Assembly (NCBI RefSeq): GCF_900113925.1
Contig: NZ_FORD01000009.1
Span: forward strand, 1-64,000
Direction of reading: 5' to 3'
From: Nitrosomonas sp. Nm34
GTDB lineage: Bacteria; Pseudomonadota; Gammaproteobacteria; Burkholderiales; Nitrosomonadaceae
Length of the DNA: 64,000 nt
Shown: in pieces, positions 47,319-56,842 of the stretch
Layout: each line of letters begins with the position of its first letter
Numbering within the stretch: the first letter of the stretch is position 1
Program-made: the position numbers and the translations under genes
Notes under the pieces: generated by a model
Seen by the model: the letters and a program-made list of their open reading frames with translations, nothing else
Databases searched by the model: none
What the model was told of the DNA's origin: nothing

Positions 47319-48629
47319 ATGGTGAACAAACCTGTTTATGTGCGCTGGATGTTAATGCAAGAGGCTCGTGCCATGCTAGTTCGGCTGTCTCAGGTAAAAC
47401 CGTTTGTACTGACCGAGTCAACTGTGCCGGCGGCAAATGCCTCGTTATCGGCTCAAACCGCAATTGATCGCTATCTGATGGCAGGGCGACATGCATTGCG
47501 GTTGCAGGTGCAATCCTATTTGCACTGGTTGCAAGGCCTGGACGATGAGAGCACCCGTCCAGCTGAGGCGCAGCAGCGTTTGAGTTTACTGCGGCTACGC
47601 TTCAACGCAACGCTTTCACAGCTTGATATTTTTGCAGATGCCTTGACGCAACGCAGTGAATATGAAATAGGTATCTGGTTAGCTGGGCTGGATGTCGTGG
47701 CCGCTGATGCATTGAGGTTGGAGGATTATTATGTGCCACCTCCCGTGATCTGTTATCTCGATCGTGGCTCGGGTGCGGCGATCCGCCGGGCCAGGACCCG
47801 CTTGCCGGGTGGTGGAGAAAATCCGGTGGCCGTGATTCGGGTGCCGCGCGAGCGGATGATTGGTAGTGGCATTGCCTCATCATTGATCCATGAGGTTGGT
47901 CACCAAGCGGCGGCGTTGCTGAATCTCACCAACTCCCTTCGGCAGGTATTGCAACAACAGGAGCGTGAGGTCAAGGATAGTATTTGGCGTTACTGGGAAC
48001 GGTGGATATCGGAAATTGTTGCGGATTTCTGGTCGGTTGCCAGGGTAGGGGTGACTTCAACCCTTGGCTTGATGGGGGTGGTAAGTCTGCCACGGGCGTT
48101 TGTCTTTCGCATGAATATGAATGATTCCCATCCTTTTCCATGGATTCGGGTCATCCTAAGTTGCGCTATCGGACAGGCACTTTATCCTCATCCGCAGTGG
48201 CCTCGACTGGCCCAACTCTGGAAGTCGTTTTATCCAAAGGCAGACTTGGATACGGCTGGTTATACCTTAGTTAATCAGCTTGAAGCCGGGATACCTGAGT
48301 TCATCAACCTGTTAATTCACCATCAGCCTCGAAGTTTGCATGGCCAGTCACTAATTGATGTCATGGATACCGCCAATCGTCAACCTGATCGATTAAATGC
48401 TTATTTTGATCACTGGCAGCGGACGCCCGCAGCGATGTATCGCACTGCTCCGACTTTGGTATTTGCGGTGATTGGGCAAGCACGATCCGATGGCAGGATG
48501 AGTCCGGAACAGGAGAGCGCAATTTTGGCCAAGCTGCTGACCCATTGGGCAATACGCAGCACATTAAAAACTCATGCGGCCTGTGTAATGCCTGAACTAA
48601 CACCCCCGATAGCCAAGGTATCTTCATGA
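47319..48629 (+). CDS. Predicted zinc metallopeptidase (HExxH)
   Basis: The 436-residue protein has a helical N-terminal half and the motif SSLIHEVGHQAAALL, with zinc ligands His191 and His195 and catalytic Glu192. SEIVADFWS, 36 residues on, offers the third ligand Glu232, the gluzincin pattern. There is no signal peptide. I choose the ATG at 47319 because GGAG lies eight bases upstream; the frame is open from 47247, inside the previous gene. It starts 26 bp after that gene, so both are on the sigma-54 transcript. It could process neighbouring proteins, which is inference. Confidence 0.82.
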   Translation: MVNKPVYVRWMLMQEARAMLVRLSQVKPFVLTESTVPAANASLSAQTAIDRYLMAGRHALRLQVQSYLHWLQGLDDESTRPAEAQQRLSLLRLRFNATLSQLDIFADALTQRSEYEIGIWLAGLDVVAADALRLEDYYVPPPVICYLDRGSGAAIRRARTRLPGGGENPVAVIRVPRERMIGSGIASSLIHEVGHQAAALLNLTNSLRQVLQQQEREVKDSIWRYWERWISEIVADFWSVARVGVTSTLGLMGVVSLPRAFVFRMNMNDSHPFPWIRVILSCAIGQALYPHPQWPRLAQLWKSFYPKADLDTAGYTLVNQLEAGIPEFINLLIHHQPRSLHGQSLIDVMDTANRQPDRLNAYFDHWQRTPAAMYRTAPTLVFAVIGQARSDGRMSPEQESAILAKLLTHWAIRSTLKTHAACVMPELTPPIAKVSS

Positions 48630-48685
48630 ACCTGAGGGTGGCATAGCACAAGGGGTGCAATTGATTTTAATTGAGGAGAAATATT

Positions 48686-50530
48686 ATGGAAAATGAAAAG
48701 GACGACAATGATCTTGGAGAAAATCGCATTCGAATTCACCATTCTACTGGAACATATAGTGATATAGAGGGGGGAAGTGCAATCACGACGCTTATACAAA
48801 AAGCGACTGCGTATTTCGATGCAGGTTTCGTTAGGCAGACAAGCACAGCTTTGGAGCCTTCGGCAGGAACGCCAACGGACGACCAGGCACTTTGGGCAGC
48901 GATACGGGATCGCACGAATGCTATTAGCTTTGAACAATACAATAATTTTATCGAGCGAGTATTTTGCGCCCCCCGCACATCTGACCAGGGCAGAGCAGTA
49001 TGTTGTCCAGAGTTTGAGGATTCAGGTCCAATAGGGATAAGCTCTACATCGGATAACTGTCGAAATATGCCGTGTAGTACTTCAGATATTGAAGCATCTA
49101 ATAATTTCGTTAAAACCAGCTCGATCGGATCGCCGTCGATTAATGAAAGGTATGAAGAATTATGCAGGCGACCCGGCATTTATGGCACCGATGCCTATCA
49201 GTTATTAAAGCTAGCGACACAGGCATTTTTGCTGTTTGAAAGCGGAGTCGTGATTGAAGGAGCAAGAGATCCTGGCAGTGGTCGATTTCTCGTACCTAAT
49301 TCTTCTGGTCTTCGCGGACGTAAATGTGATGACAATGTGCCGGTAGAAAAAGAGCGGGGTAACCTAAATGATACTTCTTTTGGAACGCTCCAGGGTACAT
49401 TAGAGCGTTATCTCACAACCACCTTAGGCGCTAACAGAGCACTACCTTATTTGAAACGTATCGTCAGCGCTCTTCCTTCATTGAATTTGAGCACTGAAGA
49501 GGGACCGCCGTATTGTAATATTATTCTGCAACATCGGCTCAGCTGCCCGAGCCTCCTGGAGCTCATCTGGTCCTATTGGCACGAGGAAGGCATGCTGGTA
49601 CAGACAATGAATGCCATTTCCCTGCGATTCCAAAACAAGAAGCGGCACGCAAAGGATCCGCTGGCGAATCTGGCACTTGATTCTTTACGTCCTCTGAATA
49701 ATATTCTTTGGGGATATATCCAGGATGAGCCTAATCGGTTAAGCATACAACGCCGCTGCTACGAATACGACAGTCAATACGGCATTACTCTGGTAGGTAA
49801 AGCTGTGCCCAAATTGGAATCTGCCGATAGCCGCTCCCAGTTTATCAAGGCATTTCATAATTTGCTTTATCGTACAGTATTGTTTTACCGTGAAGATGAT
49901 GATAACACCATCAAAGCCGATGCTTTCTCATTACTCAACGCCCTGCGAGAAGTACATATTATTCTGGCGGAAGGAGCGATCAACCAGTTCGGCGATTTAC
50001 CATGGACTGCACGCCATGAGATGTTGCTGATGCAATGGATGCTGGCACGGCCCGAAACGAAGGAGTTCTTGCGGGGCCGTTATTCTGTGCCATACCAGGA
50101 AACATGGATGGGGGCAGTGGATGATATGAAGCGCTTACAGGGCTGGTCGGATGTCACCGTCACACATTTCCATGAACTCGCCATAAAAGGGGAGCAGATC
50201 TTGCTCTCCATCCGCTATGGCGATTGGATTGATATTAATAATCAGGAACAGGCCAGAAATTGGGCGCGTGACTGGCGGCCTGAAATTCAGCGCTATATAC
50301 ATGCCTACTATGCAGTGTCGGGGGTTGATCTAACTTCGGAAACCGTCGATGCCCGCGCAGCGGAAGCGCGTTATGCACAGCCATCTCTATTGCTTCAAAA
50401 ACGACTCGCGATGCAGCAGCCAAAAAATAGGGTTGCCGGCCCTAATCAGCGTTTGGCGAATATCCGGCGGACGGGGTATGGACCCTTGACAAACAAAATG
50501 GCGAACCGTCTGCGCATTGAGCGAAGCTGA
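48686..50530 (+). CDS. Large protein of unknown function in the sigma-54 cluster
   Basis: The 614-residue protein has a cysteine-containing N-terminal third (FCAPRTSDQGRAVCCPEF; NCRNMPCSTSD) and a mostly helical remainder rich in Trp, Arg and Glu (LIWSYWHEEGMLVQTMNA; WIDINNQEQARNWARDWRPE). The C-terminus is Gln/Arg-rich and basic. No signal peptide, membrane helix or known catalytic motif is visible. The ATG at 48686 follows GAGGAG closely; five residues upstream are also open. It lies 56 bp after the metallopeptidase gene and 35 bp before the next, so it is an operon member. Confidence 0.75.
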   Translation: MENEKDDNDLGENRIRIHHSTGTYSDIEGGSAITTLIQKATAYFDAGFVRQTSTALEPSAGTPTDDQALWAAIRDRTNAISFEQYNNFIERVFCAPRTSDQGRAVCCPEFEDSGPIGISSTSDNCRNMPCSTSDIEASNNFVKTSSIGSPSINERYEELCRRPGIYGTDAYQLLKLATQAFLLFESGVVIEGARDPGSGRFLVPNSSGLRGRKCDDNVPVEKERGNLNDTSFGTLQGTLERYLTTTLGANRALPYLKRIVSALPSLNLSTEEGPPYCNIILQHRLSCPSLLELIWSYWHEEGMLVQTMNAISLRFQNKKRHAKDPLANLALDSLRPLNNILWGYIQDEPNRLSIQRRCYEYDSQYGITLVGKAVPKLESADSRSQFIKAFHNLLYRTVLFYREDDDNTIKADAFSLLNALREVHIILAEGAINQFGDLPWTARHEMLLMQWMLARPETKEFLRGRYSVPYQETWMGAVDDMKRLQGWSDVTVTHFHELAIKGEQILLSIRYGDWIDINNQEQARNWARDWRPEIQRYIHAYYAVSGVDLTSETVDARAAEARYAQPSLLLQKRLAMQQPKNRVAGPNQRLANIRRTGYGPLTNKMANRLRIERS

Positions 50531-50565
50531 TTGCAGCTCAGAGTAAAGTCTGAAGGAGATCAATT

Positions 50566-51918
50566 ATGAAATATGCATTGAATCTAGAACCCGAAAGCGG
50601 CGGCAATACATTCGAAATGGATGAATTCGAGGATGAGGCAACTGATAACTTTTGGGAACTGGACGGAAACCCTGGTTATGAGTGTGGATCAAGCGCTGAA
50701 TTCGACACGGAGTTAGGCGAGGCAGAATGGGAGGCCGAAATCAGAAGAGGGCAGCGTATGCCTATGCGTCCAACCGGGCTTAGGCCTGCTGCTTACCGAA
50801 GACCTGGCTCATCAGGTCAACCTAAACCTCGTGGTAACTATCCGTTTCATAAACACGGGAAATATAGGCGCTGGCCTGCGGGCGTTATAACAGCACCCCA
50901 TAGTTGCACCTGCCCAGCGCCTAACTGTCCACGGCATGGCAGCGAGTATGTGCGTTGGGTGCAAAACACGTTGAATCAGGTTTTGGGACTGCGACTCCCG
51001 GTTACCGGCATCATGAATCCGGCGGCACGGAGCGCTGTTCGCAGCTTCCAGCAGCGCCAAGGGCTCCCCGTCGATGGCATTGCCGGTCCTGATACAGAAC
51101 GTGCGCTAATTGCGGTGAGAAGTGGAAAATCACCCGGCAGTGTTGCTGCAAAACCTGCTGAGACAGATATGGTGACACCGCTTGCATCGGTCAAGGTACC
51201 ACTTACTGCAGAATTCGACTTTGAATTCGAGCGGCTAGAAGCCGCTGGAGAGCGTCAGAGCAAGGCCCTGGCTAAGCGCCTACAGAACACACCAGTCGGC
51301 CGAGCGCTTACAAAGATGGGAGCAAAAATTACCATTGAGAAGGCCCCGCTCTTGCACCCCGCGCATTGGGTACGCGGCCTGAGCAGTTTTGAGGTGCGCT
51401 GTGGTGGACAACGAAACATCAATGTCGTGTTTGGGCTGTTTGACCAGCAGAAGAAAATGCTGGCTTGGTACCTGTTTTCTTCGACCGTAGACTTAAGGTC
51501 AAGGCTCGCGTGCAAAAGAAGTGGCTCAAGACCAGTCGTGAAACCTTTTGGAGTTGCTAGCGCCGTTGCCACTTTCACTCCCGACCTCCAGAAAAGCCGG
51601 ATTGACGTATTCGAATTGGTGCGTGACGCTAAAAGTCCATCTGCAACAATGACATTGAACACTAAGATTGATAAGAACCGCATAACTTGCCGCTTGGATA
51701 ACCTCAATACTAAATCAAATGGTCTGGTTCACCTAACTTTCGGTTTAATAAAAGTCTCCGAACCTTCAAGCGCGAATGCCCCCATACCTGGCAAGCTGTT
51801 TTTCCTAGATGTTGAGCCGTTTGATGAAGAAAAGTTCAGAGAGCCTTCTTTTCTGGACCCTCGGCGTATATGGGGTCCTCAGGCAATAGCCGAGAGGAAA
51901 GCCATATCTAACTTTTGA
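50566..51918 (+). CDS. Acidic-tagged peptidoglycan-binding protein, variant 1
   Basis: The 450-residue protein has an acidic-aromatic N-terminus (FEMDEFEDEA; EFDTELGEAEWEAE), a basic Pro-rich linker, a small Cys motif (CTCPAPNCPRHG) and a PG_binding_1-type three-helix module at about residues 127-185 (YVRWVQNTLNQVLGLRLPV; FQQRQGLPVDGIAGPDTERAL). The last 220 residues are beta-rich and unlike anything I recognise. There is no signal peptide. The module is nearly repeated in the protein at 52355, but the C-terminal parts differ. Cell-wall targeting is expected from the module; the activity of the C-terminus is unknown. Confidence 0.82.
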   Translation: MKYALNLEPESGGNTFEMDEFEDEATDNFWELDGNPGYECGSSAEFDTELGEAEWEAEIRRGQRMPMRPTGLRPAAYRRPGSSGQPKPRGNYPFHKHGKYRRWPAGVITAPHSCTCPAPNCPRHGSEYVRWVQNTLNQVLGLRLPVTGIMNPAARSAVRSFQQRQGLPVDGIAGPDTERALIAVRSGKSPGSVAAKPAETDMVTPLASVKVPLTAEFDFEFERLEAAGERQSKALAKRLQNTPVGRALTKMGAKITIEKAPLLHPAHWVRGLSSFEVRCGGQRNINVVFGLFDQQKKMLAWYLFSSTVDLRSRLACKRSGSRPVVKPFGVASAVATFTPDLQKSRIDVFELVRDAKSPSATMTLNTKIDKNRITCRLDNLNTKSNGLVHLTFGLIKVSEPSSANAPIPGKLFFLDVEPFDEEKFREPSFLDPRRIWGPQAIAERKAISNF

Positions 51919-52354
51919 CCATGGTTTATTTCTTGTGAAAAAAATTGGGATGAGGCAATTTTGGCTAGTTACTGGTGAGGATATTCGTGAGGCTGAGTTG
52001 GCGTGTCGCGGAGTTCACCAACAACTTTCCAAAAATACCGACTTCAAGAATGAAATGAATTAGGAGTGAAGACGGCGACAAATATCATAAAAACGTAATT
52101 AGCCGGGGGTCCTAAAAATGGAGAACAAAAATGAATGCAAGTGAAATAGGGTCGGAGTGAATTTCATTGTAGAGAGGGCGAACACTATCGAGGAAAACGC
52201 ATTCTTTGCCAGGAACAACTTACCAGAGGATCGCGAATGGTTGCTGTTTCTACCGCCTTGATGAGGACACCCTTTACTCTTCTGTTCTGTGAATAACCGC
52301 TGTAAGCCCGGAATAAACGCCAGCACATTGGAAGAATAATTATGGAGTTTAGTC
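51919..52354. other. Gap between the two peptidoglycan-binding genes
   Basis: No gene is evident in these 436 bp. Stops occur in all frames, and no sigma-54 motif or repeat copy was found. The gap may be the residue of a deleted cassette gene, given the modular neighbours. A ribosome binding site (GGAG) lies just before the next ATG. Confidence 0.45.
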
Positions 52355-54493
52355 ATGAGCAATGAATACAGTTTTAAAGAGCAGCCATTTAAGGCTTCTT
52401 CCGAATTTGGGGAAGAAGAGAGCGAATTCGATCCAGAGACTTTCGGTGCTGAGCTAACCTACTCCAAATGGAAGGAGGGAATGCGGGGCAGCACGCCTTG
52501 GTCGTCCAAGCGCCGTATATGGAGGTATTCATCTCCTCCGTTGTTTGTGGACAAGGTTGAAGGTGAATCTGTCTCCTGTGCCTGTCCCGTGCACGGCACT
52601 GCGTTCGTCCACTGGGTGCAAAGTTCATTGAATCAGGTTTTGGGTCTACGGCTCCCGGTCACCGGCATTATGAACGCGGCGATGCGGAGCGCGTTGCGCC
52701 GGTTTCAGCAACAGCGGGGTCTTAGGGCCAACGGCATCGCCGGCTCGGAGACCCGGCGCGCCTTGGTCGAAGCGAAGAAATCTGAAAAGGGACAAACCGG
52801 CGGCTTAACCGACCCGGCCGAATATGCGGAATTATTGGCTGAGGTTAGTGATAGTGGAAAAGCAGATGCTTTTGTCGCTGACAAGAACGGAAAAAAATAC
52901 TTTGACTCATTTCCGCAGCTTGGAAATTTAAAAGTTCAACGAATAACCATCTTGAAACCGTCAAATTTCGAGAATCTCATCGATCTGATGCTGGCATCGA
53001 ATCAAAAGAACTTCGTGATTGATGCTCATGGGAACCCTTATGGCTTGACTATGCCTTTGGCAAGCTCAACTAGAATATCTGCAACAAAAAATGCTTTGTT
53101 CATCCTGGGGGGTATTGAATCTGTTCGATCCTTGGTCCGCTGGGCTAAAGAAAGTGATACTTTCTGGGGACGAGCTTCTGGGATGGATTTAGATAGATGG
53201 CGGCGGATTGTGGAAGTCATGCATTCCAAAACATGGCAACAGATGGTGGCTGGATGGCCAAAGATAACCCCCAAAGTCTCCACAGTAGATGCAGCTAAGA
53301 GGATTGTTCAAGCTCGCCTCAACTCACTCGTGGATTCCCTATTCCCCGGAAAAGTTACCAACAAACAAGATCGAGTGAATAGGCTTATCAATAAAATGCT
53401 GCGCTTGCAAGCCCAAGGCATCCGTGAGATCCAATTTCGTGCATGCAACATCGGGAAAGACTTGGATTCACTGTATGAGTTTCGGAAGTTTTTTGGAGCT
53501 GATCACCTCTGTGCTCCTGATGTGCGTAGTGGCATGGGACCCCTAAGAAGATTTGATATTAGTCGGGGAGCTGTTGATCGATTAGCGCGCAATCGTCGAA
53601 CCCAGGTATTTAGTATGCCTAGTGGCCGATTGGCCATCCTCATCAATGTCCTGAATCACGAATTTGAAGCATTTTGTGCAGCAGATGCACAGGCAGCCGT
53701 GAATGAATGGATTGCCACTCACATCATGGCTCACTCGACCTATCGACGAGGAGCATTTCCAATTCATTTTCTGCAAACGCAGCCGCCAGTCTTTCCATTA
53801 GATAATGACTATGCGGCTCATATTAAGTGTCGTTCATCTTTCTGGGAAAGTGTCATTCGTAAGAGTGAAAAGCGCCAGCAAGAAATCGAGGATTATGACG
53901 AACGGGAAGAAAACTGGGCGCTCAAGAAACCGGAAAATGAAAAATATGATGAATATATTGGCCAATTGAGCGAAGAGGAATTTGAAGAAGGTGGCACAAT
54001 GCCGGTGCTGTCGCTTGACAAGCTCAAGATCGATGGCCTTCCTGAGATTATCTTGACGTTAGGGGATAGTGGGCAATACCAGGGGTTTATTAGAAAACCT
54101 CCATCGTCATACAATGGATCGGTAAAGCTAAGCGGAAGGGTTCAAATTGAAAAAGCGGGAACCCGTCGGAACTATGATTACGATCTCGATCGTAGCCAAT
54201 GGCTTTTGGGTAAGGTATGGGCCAATGTTGAAATTGGCGGCGCTATCTCTTCAAGTAGCGCAAGTTTCTCTTCTGTCAAGCGCGACGGGGCGTTTACCAC
54301 ATCGACCTGGATCGGCTATAAACCTTACCTGGTTCGCCGTCTCACAATAAAAGTGATATTGGCGCTGAGAAACGGCAAGAGGTTTGGAACCAAAGTAGTG
54401 GTGGAGCTAATCGACCTGGCCGGGTTCCTATCGGTCGTTTTGACCCTAAGGAGAAGACCCGCCCTGGGTGGCAAACCCACTTGCAGTTTCTAG
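52355..54493 (+). CDS. Acidic-tagged peptidoglycan-binding protein with caspase-like domain, variant 2
   Basis: The 712-residue product starts with an acidic tag (FGEEESEFDPETFGAEL), a short Cys motif (SCACPVHG) and a PG_binding_1-type module (about residues 83-138) very close to that of the previous gene. Residues about 190-400 carry VIDAHGNPYGL (His225) and EIQFRACNIGKDLDSLYEF (Cys364), the order and setting of the His/Cys dyad in clan CD peptidases such as caspase or DUF4347-like proteins. A charged segment and a beta-rich region follow. The last 25 or so residues look out of frame; the true continuation appears to be the next reading frame. Confidence 0.75.
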   Translation: MSNEYSFKEQPFKASSEFGEEESEFDPETFGAELTYSKWKEGMRGSTPWSSKRRIWRYSSPPLFVDKVEGESVSCACPVHGTAFVHWVQSSLNQVLGLRLPVTGIMNAAMRSALRRFQQQRGLRANGIAGSETRRALVEAKKSEKGQTGGLTDPAEYAELLAEVSDSGKADAFVADKNGKKYFDSFPQLGNLKVQRITILKPSNFENLIDLMLASNQKNFVIDAHGNPYGLTMPLASSTRISATKNALFILGGIESVRSLVRWAKESDTFWGRASGMDLDRWRRIVEVMHSKTWQQMVAGWPKITPKVSTVDAAKRIVQARLNSLVDSLFPGKVTNKQDRVNRLINKMLRLQAQGIREIQFRACNIGKDLDSLYEFRKFFGADHLCAPDVRSGMGPLRRFDISRGAVDRLARNRRTQVFSMPSGRLAILINVLNHEFEAFCAADAQAAVNEWIATHIMAHSTYRRGAFPIHFLQTQPPVFPLDNDYAAHIKCRSSFWESVIRKSEKRQQEIEDYDEREENWALKKPENEKYDEYIGQLSEEEFEEGGTMPVLSLDKLKIDGLPEIILTLGDSGQYQGFIRKPPSSYNGSVKLSGRVQIEKAGTRRNYDYDLDRSQWLLGKVWANVEIGGAISSSSASFSSVKRDGAFTTSTWIGYKPYLVRRLTIKVILALRNGKRFGTKVVVELIDLAGFLSVVLTLRRRPALGGKPTCSF

Positions 54494-55437
54494 CCTCGGT
54501 GCGAAAGGTTTTTCATGGTAATGCCAGAGAACCCCAGTTCATCGGGCCATTCAACTGGATATTGTATCGACATCGGAACGTAGAGCCACTGTTTAAGTTT
54601 TGCACTCCCGATGAAGAACGGCTTCAAGCCAAGCCCAAACATTGTAATCCCGCGCAACAAGCCGCAGAAAAGCGGCTTCGGCTCTACAAAATGCTCTATG
54701 ACAAAGGAGAGTGGCTTGAAATAGGACATGTACTTGCCGGGATTGAAGGCTCGCCAAAGCAGGAGCCGAATAAGAATCAGAGTGTTCCAATACCAATCCG
54801 ACCGGAACTAATCGTGACTTGGTCGGGCGATTTGGGTAGTGCTTTGCAACGTTATATTCAGCATTTTTGGCTTGCAACTGACAAATACGGGAACCCCATA
54901 GACAAAAACGATCCACTGGACCTGAATTACTATCTTGTGAGGGAAGCGAGCCGGTCTGATTTAATTGGAGATATCGATGGAATCAATATCGGAAGCGTCT
55001 ATGATTCCTCACGTTCTTTAGCAGATAATCTGAATGCCTACTATGGCAAGAAAAGCCTTCGCCGGTATCATGATTTTATTGCTAACTCGAAGAACGAGAA
55101 AGGCGTGGCGGAGTTACCGCTGGAGCCTGGCAAGAAACCTCCCAAGCTCTCCAGACAAGCTTGGCAGACGATTGCTATTCATACCCATGGATATCTGAAA
55201 TATTTCTGGGTGACAGGCGCACTGTACCATGGCGCGGAGCCTGCCAAGCGCAAGCGGGTAGATGACATCATGAGGGTTAATAGCAAGTTGCTTCCCTTAT
55301 CTGCAGAAATTCAGCAGGTTACTGATTATTTTGTCCGCTTTCTTGAGGATGGGCTTGCGCTGGAACAAAGACAAGGTATCCAACCGGAACTTGAAGAATT
55401 TGATGAATTTCTTGATGAATTGAATGAGGAACAGTAA
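54481..55437 (+). pseudogene. Probable frame-shifted C-terminal part of the preceding gene
   Basis: This 318-residue frame has no ATG, no ribosome binding site and begins only at a TTG inside the previous gene. Its open frame extends further back with sensible sequence (VPIGRFDPKEKTRPGWQTHL) that fits on after ELIDLAG of the previous product. A single-base loss near 54413-54430 would explain both, giving one protein of about 1,025 residues. The part is helical, with a LYHGAEPAKRKRVDD segment and an acidic end (LEEFDEFLDELNEEQ) echoing the N-terminal tags. Independent translation from TTG is the alternative. Confidence 0.6.
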
Positions 55438-55969
55438 AAGCCAGAGAACGAGTTTGAAAACTGGAGCAAACAGAAAACGTCTTCTGCCCAAGAAAAACAT
55501 CCCAACTTACAGGAGAAATACAGGGGCTACTGTCTCTATTACATAAATGATAGAAAACTTGACTCTGCATCTGCCGTTTTAAAGGTGGGTGCGACAAACC
55601 GAGTATAACCAACCTGTGTTGCGTATCAAATAAGCAGGTAAACGCGGGGGCGCAGTTTCATCAGAATCAATGACCGAGCCCAGATATCGAGTTGGTCAAC
55701 ACTAACCAGATAGCTCCCGCGGGGAAATATGAAATTGTCGTTCAGCCGGTGGCAATATCTGTTTAGAGACTACCAGCCAATTTGGAGCAGGACAGAGCGT
55801 CATCGCGATTGCCAATGCTTCGGTCGCCTCGTCCGTGGCTCCTGCTGACGGTGGAATCTTGTTTGTCGAGGGCGGAGCGCTCATATGGATAGTTCATCGG
55901 CTATTCCTAACCAAATGCTCCATCTCTTGAGATGGTAAGTCCCTTTTAATTTCTAAGAGGAGGTGGACC
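55438..55969. other. Intergenic stretch with decayed coding sequence
   Basis: No intact gene is present in these 530 bp. Bases 55683-55891 carry a broken coding remnant (separate entry). The rest is unremarkable. A good ribosome binding site (GAGGAGG) stands just before the next gene. Confidence 0.5.
55683..55891 (+). pseudogene. Decayed remnant of an unknown gene
   Basis: Two short frames read like real protein: IELVNTNQIAPAGKYEIVVQ up to a stop at about 55775, then TSQFGAGQSVIAIANASVAS and APADGGILFVEGGALIW in another frame. The alternation of Val, Ala, Ile and Gly resembles a beta-structured structural protein, perhaps tail- or surface-related, but no family is claimed. No start codon or ribosome binding site is visible. 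Confidence 0.4.
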
Positions 55970-56773
55970 GTGATCATTGATTGCCACTGTCATGCCGGAA
56001 CAGGCGATGGCTTGACCGGCCCTTGGGACACCCGGGCAGCATTGCACGATTATCTGCGACGCGCATCAGCAGCAGGAATACACAAAACGGTACTGTTTGC
56101 TGCTTTTCATTCAAACTATGCCATAGCCAATGAAGAAGTGGCACGCATCGTATCGAAGAATCCTAAGCGCTTTTTCGGCTTTGCTTTTGTCCATTCTGCA
56201 CGTGATCGGGGACGTGTGCATGAACTGGTCAAGATTGCCGTTGAGTGCTATGGTTTCGTGGGCATCAAAGTTCACCGCCACGATGCCTCCATCACACGCG
56301 AAATCTGTGCAGTTGCGCGCATTTACAATTTGCCGGTGCTGTACGATGTAGCGGGTGAAGTATCGGTCTGCGAGCTACTTGCTCAAGAATATCCAGATGT
56401 TAACTTTATCATTCCGCATCTCGGCAGTTTTGCCGATGACTGGCGTGCTCAACTTGCTGTGATCGACCATCTGGTTCGCCATCCGAATATCTACGCTGAT
56501 ACTTCTGGTATACGACGCTTTGATTTGCTGAAACAAGCCGTCAAACGAGCGGGAGCAAATAAACTCTTGTTTGGCTCCGACGGGCCGTGGCTGCATCCGG
56601 GAGTTGAACTGACCAAGATCAAGGCATTAGGACTGCCGCCATCCCAGGAAAACTTGATTTCAGGAGGAAATTTTCTAAATTTAATTAGCGTAGCTAGAAA
56701 TGGCAAATCATCAATAGTGACAGGCAAGTTAGCTGGTTCAGCGAAAATAATGACTGCAAGCGCTCGATTTTAG
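55970..56773 (+). CDS. Amidohydrolase-2 family metal-dependent hydrolase
   Basis: The 267-residue TIM barrel begins IIDCHCHAGTG, the HxH metal motif, with further ligands in GIKVHRHD, FIIPHLGSF and the catalytic Asp in LLFGSDGPW. These mark the PF04909 amidohydrolases, which hydrolyse or decarboxylate small molecules. The start is a GTG after GAGGAGG. It lies between the effector-like genes and the convergent sigma-54 activator gene, whose 3' end is only 69 bp away. Its substrate and its link to the cluster are unknown. Confidence 0.85.
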   Translation: MIIDCHCHAGTGDGLTGPWDTRAALHDYLRRASAAGIHKTVLFAAFHSNYAIANEEVARIVSKNPKRFFGFAFVHSARDRGRVHELVKIAVECYGFVGIKVHRHDASITREICAVARIYNLPVLYDVAGEVSVCELLAQEYPDVNFIIPHLGSFADDWRAQLAVIDHLVRHPNIYADTSGIRRFDLLKQAVKRAGANKLLFGSDGPWLHPGVELTKIKALGLPPSQENLISGGNFLNLISVARNGKSSIVTGKLAGSAKIMTASARF

Positions 56774-56842
56774 CTTATTGGTCATGTGAGATAGAGCATA
56801 TTGTCTATCTTGTTGCGTATTTGGTTATTTTTGTGAGATACG

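Noticed and set aside
55702-55884. A 60-residue minus-strand reading in the cluster gap
   Set aside because: Opposite strand of a decayed plus-strand coding remnant; no start signal of its own.
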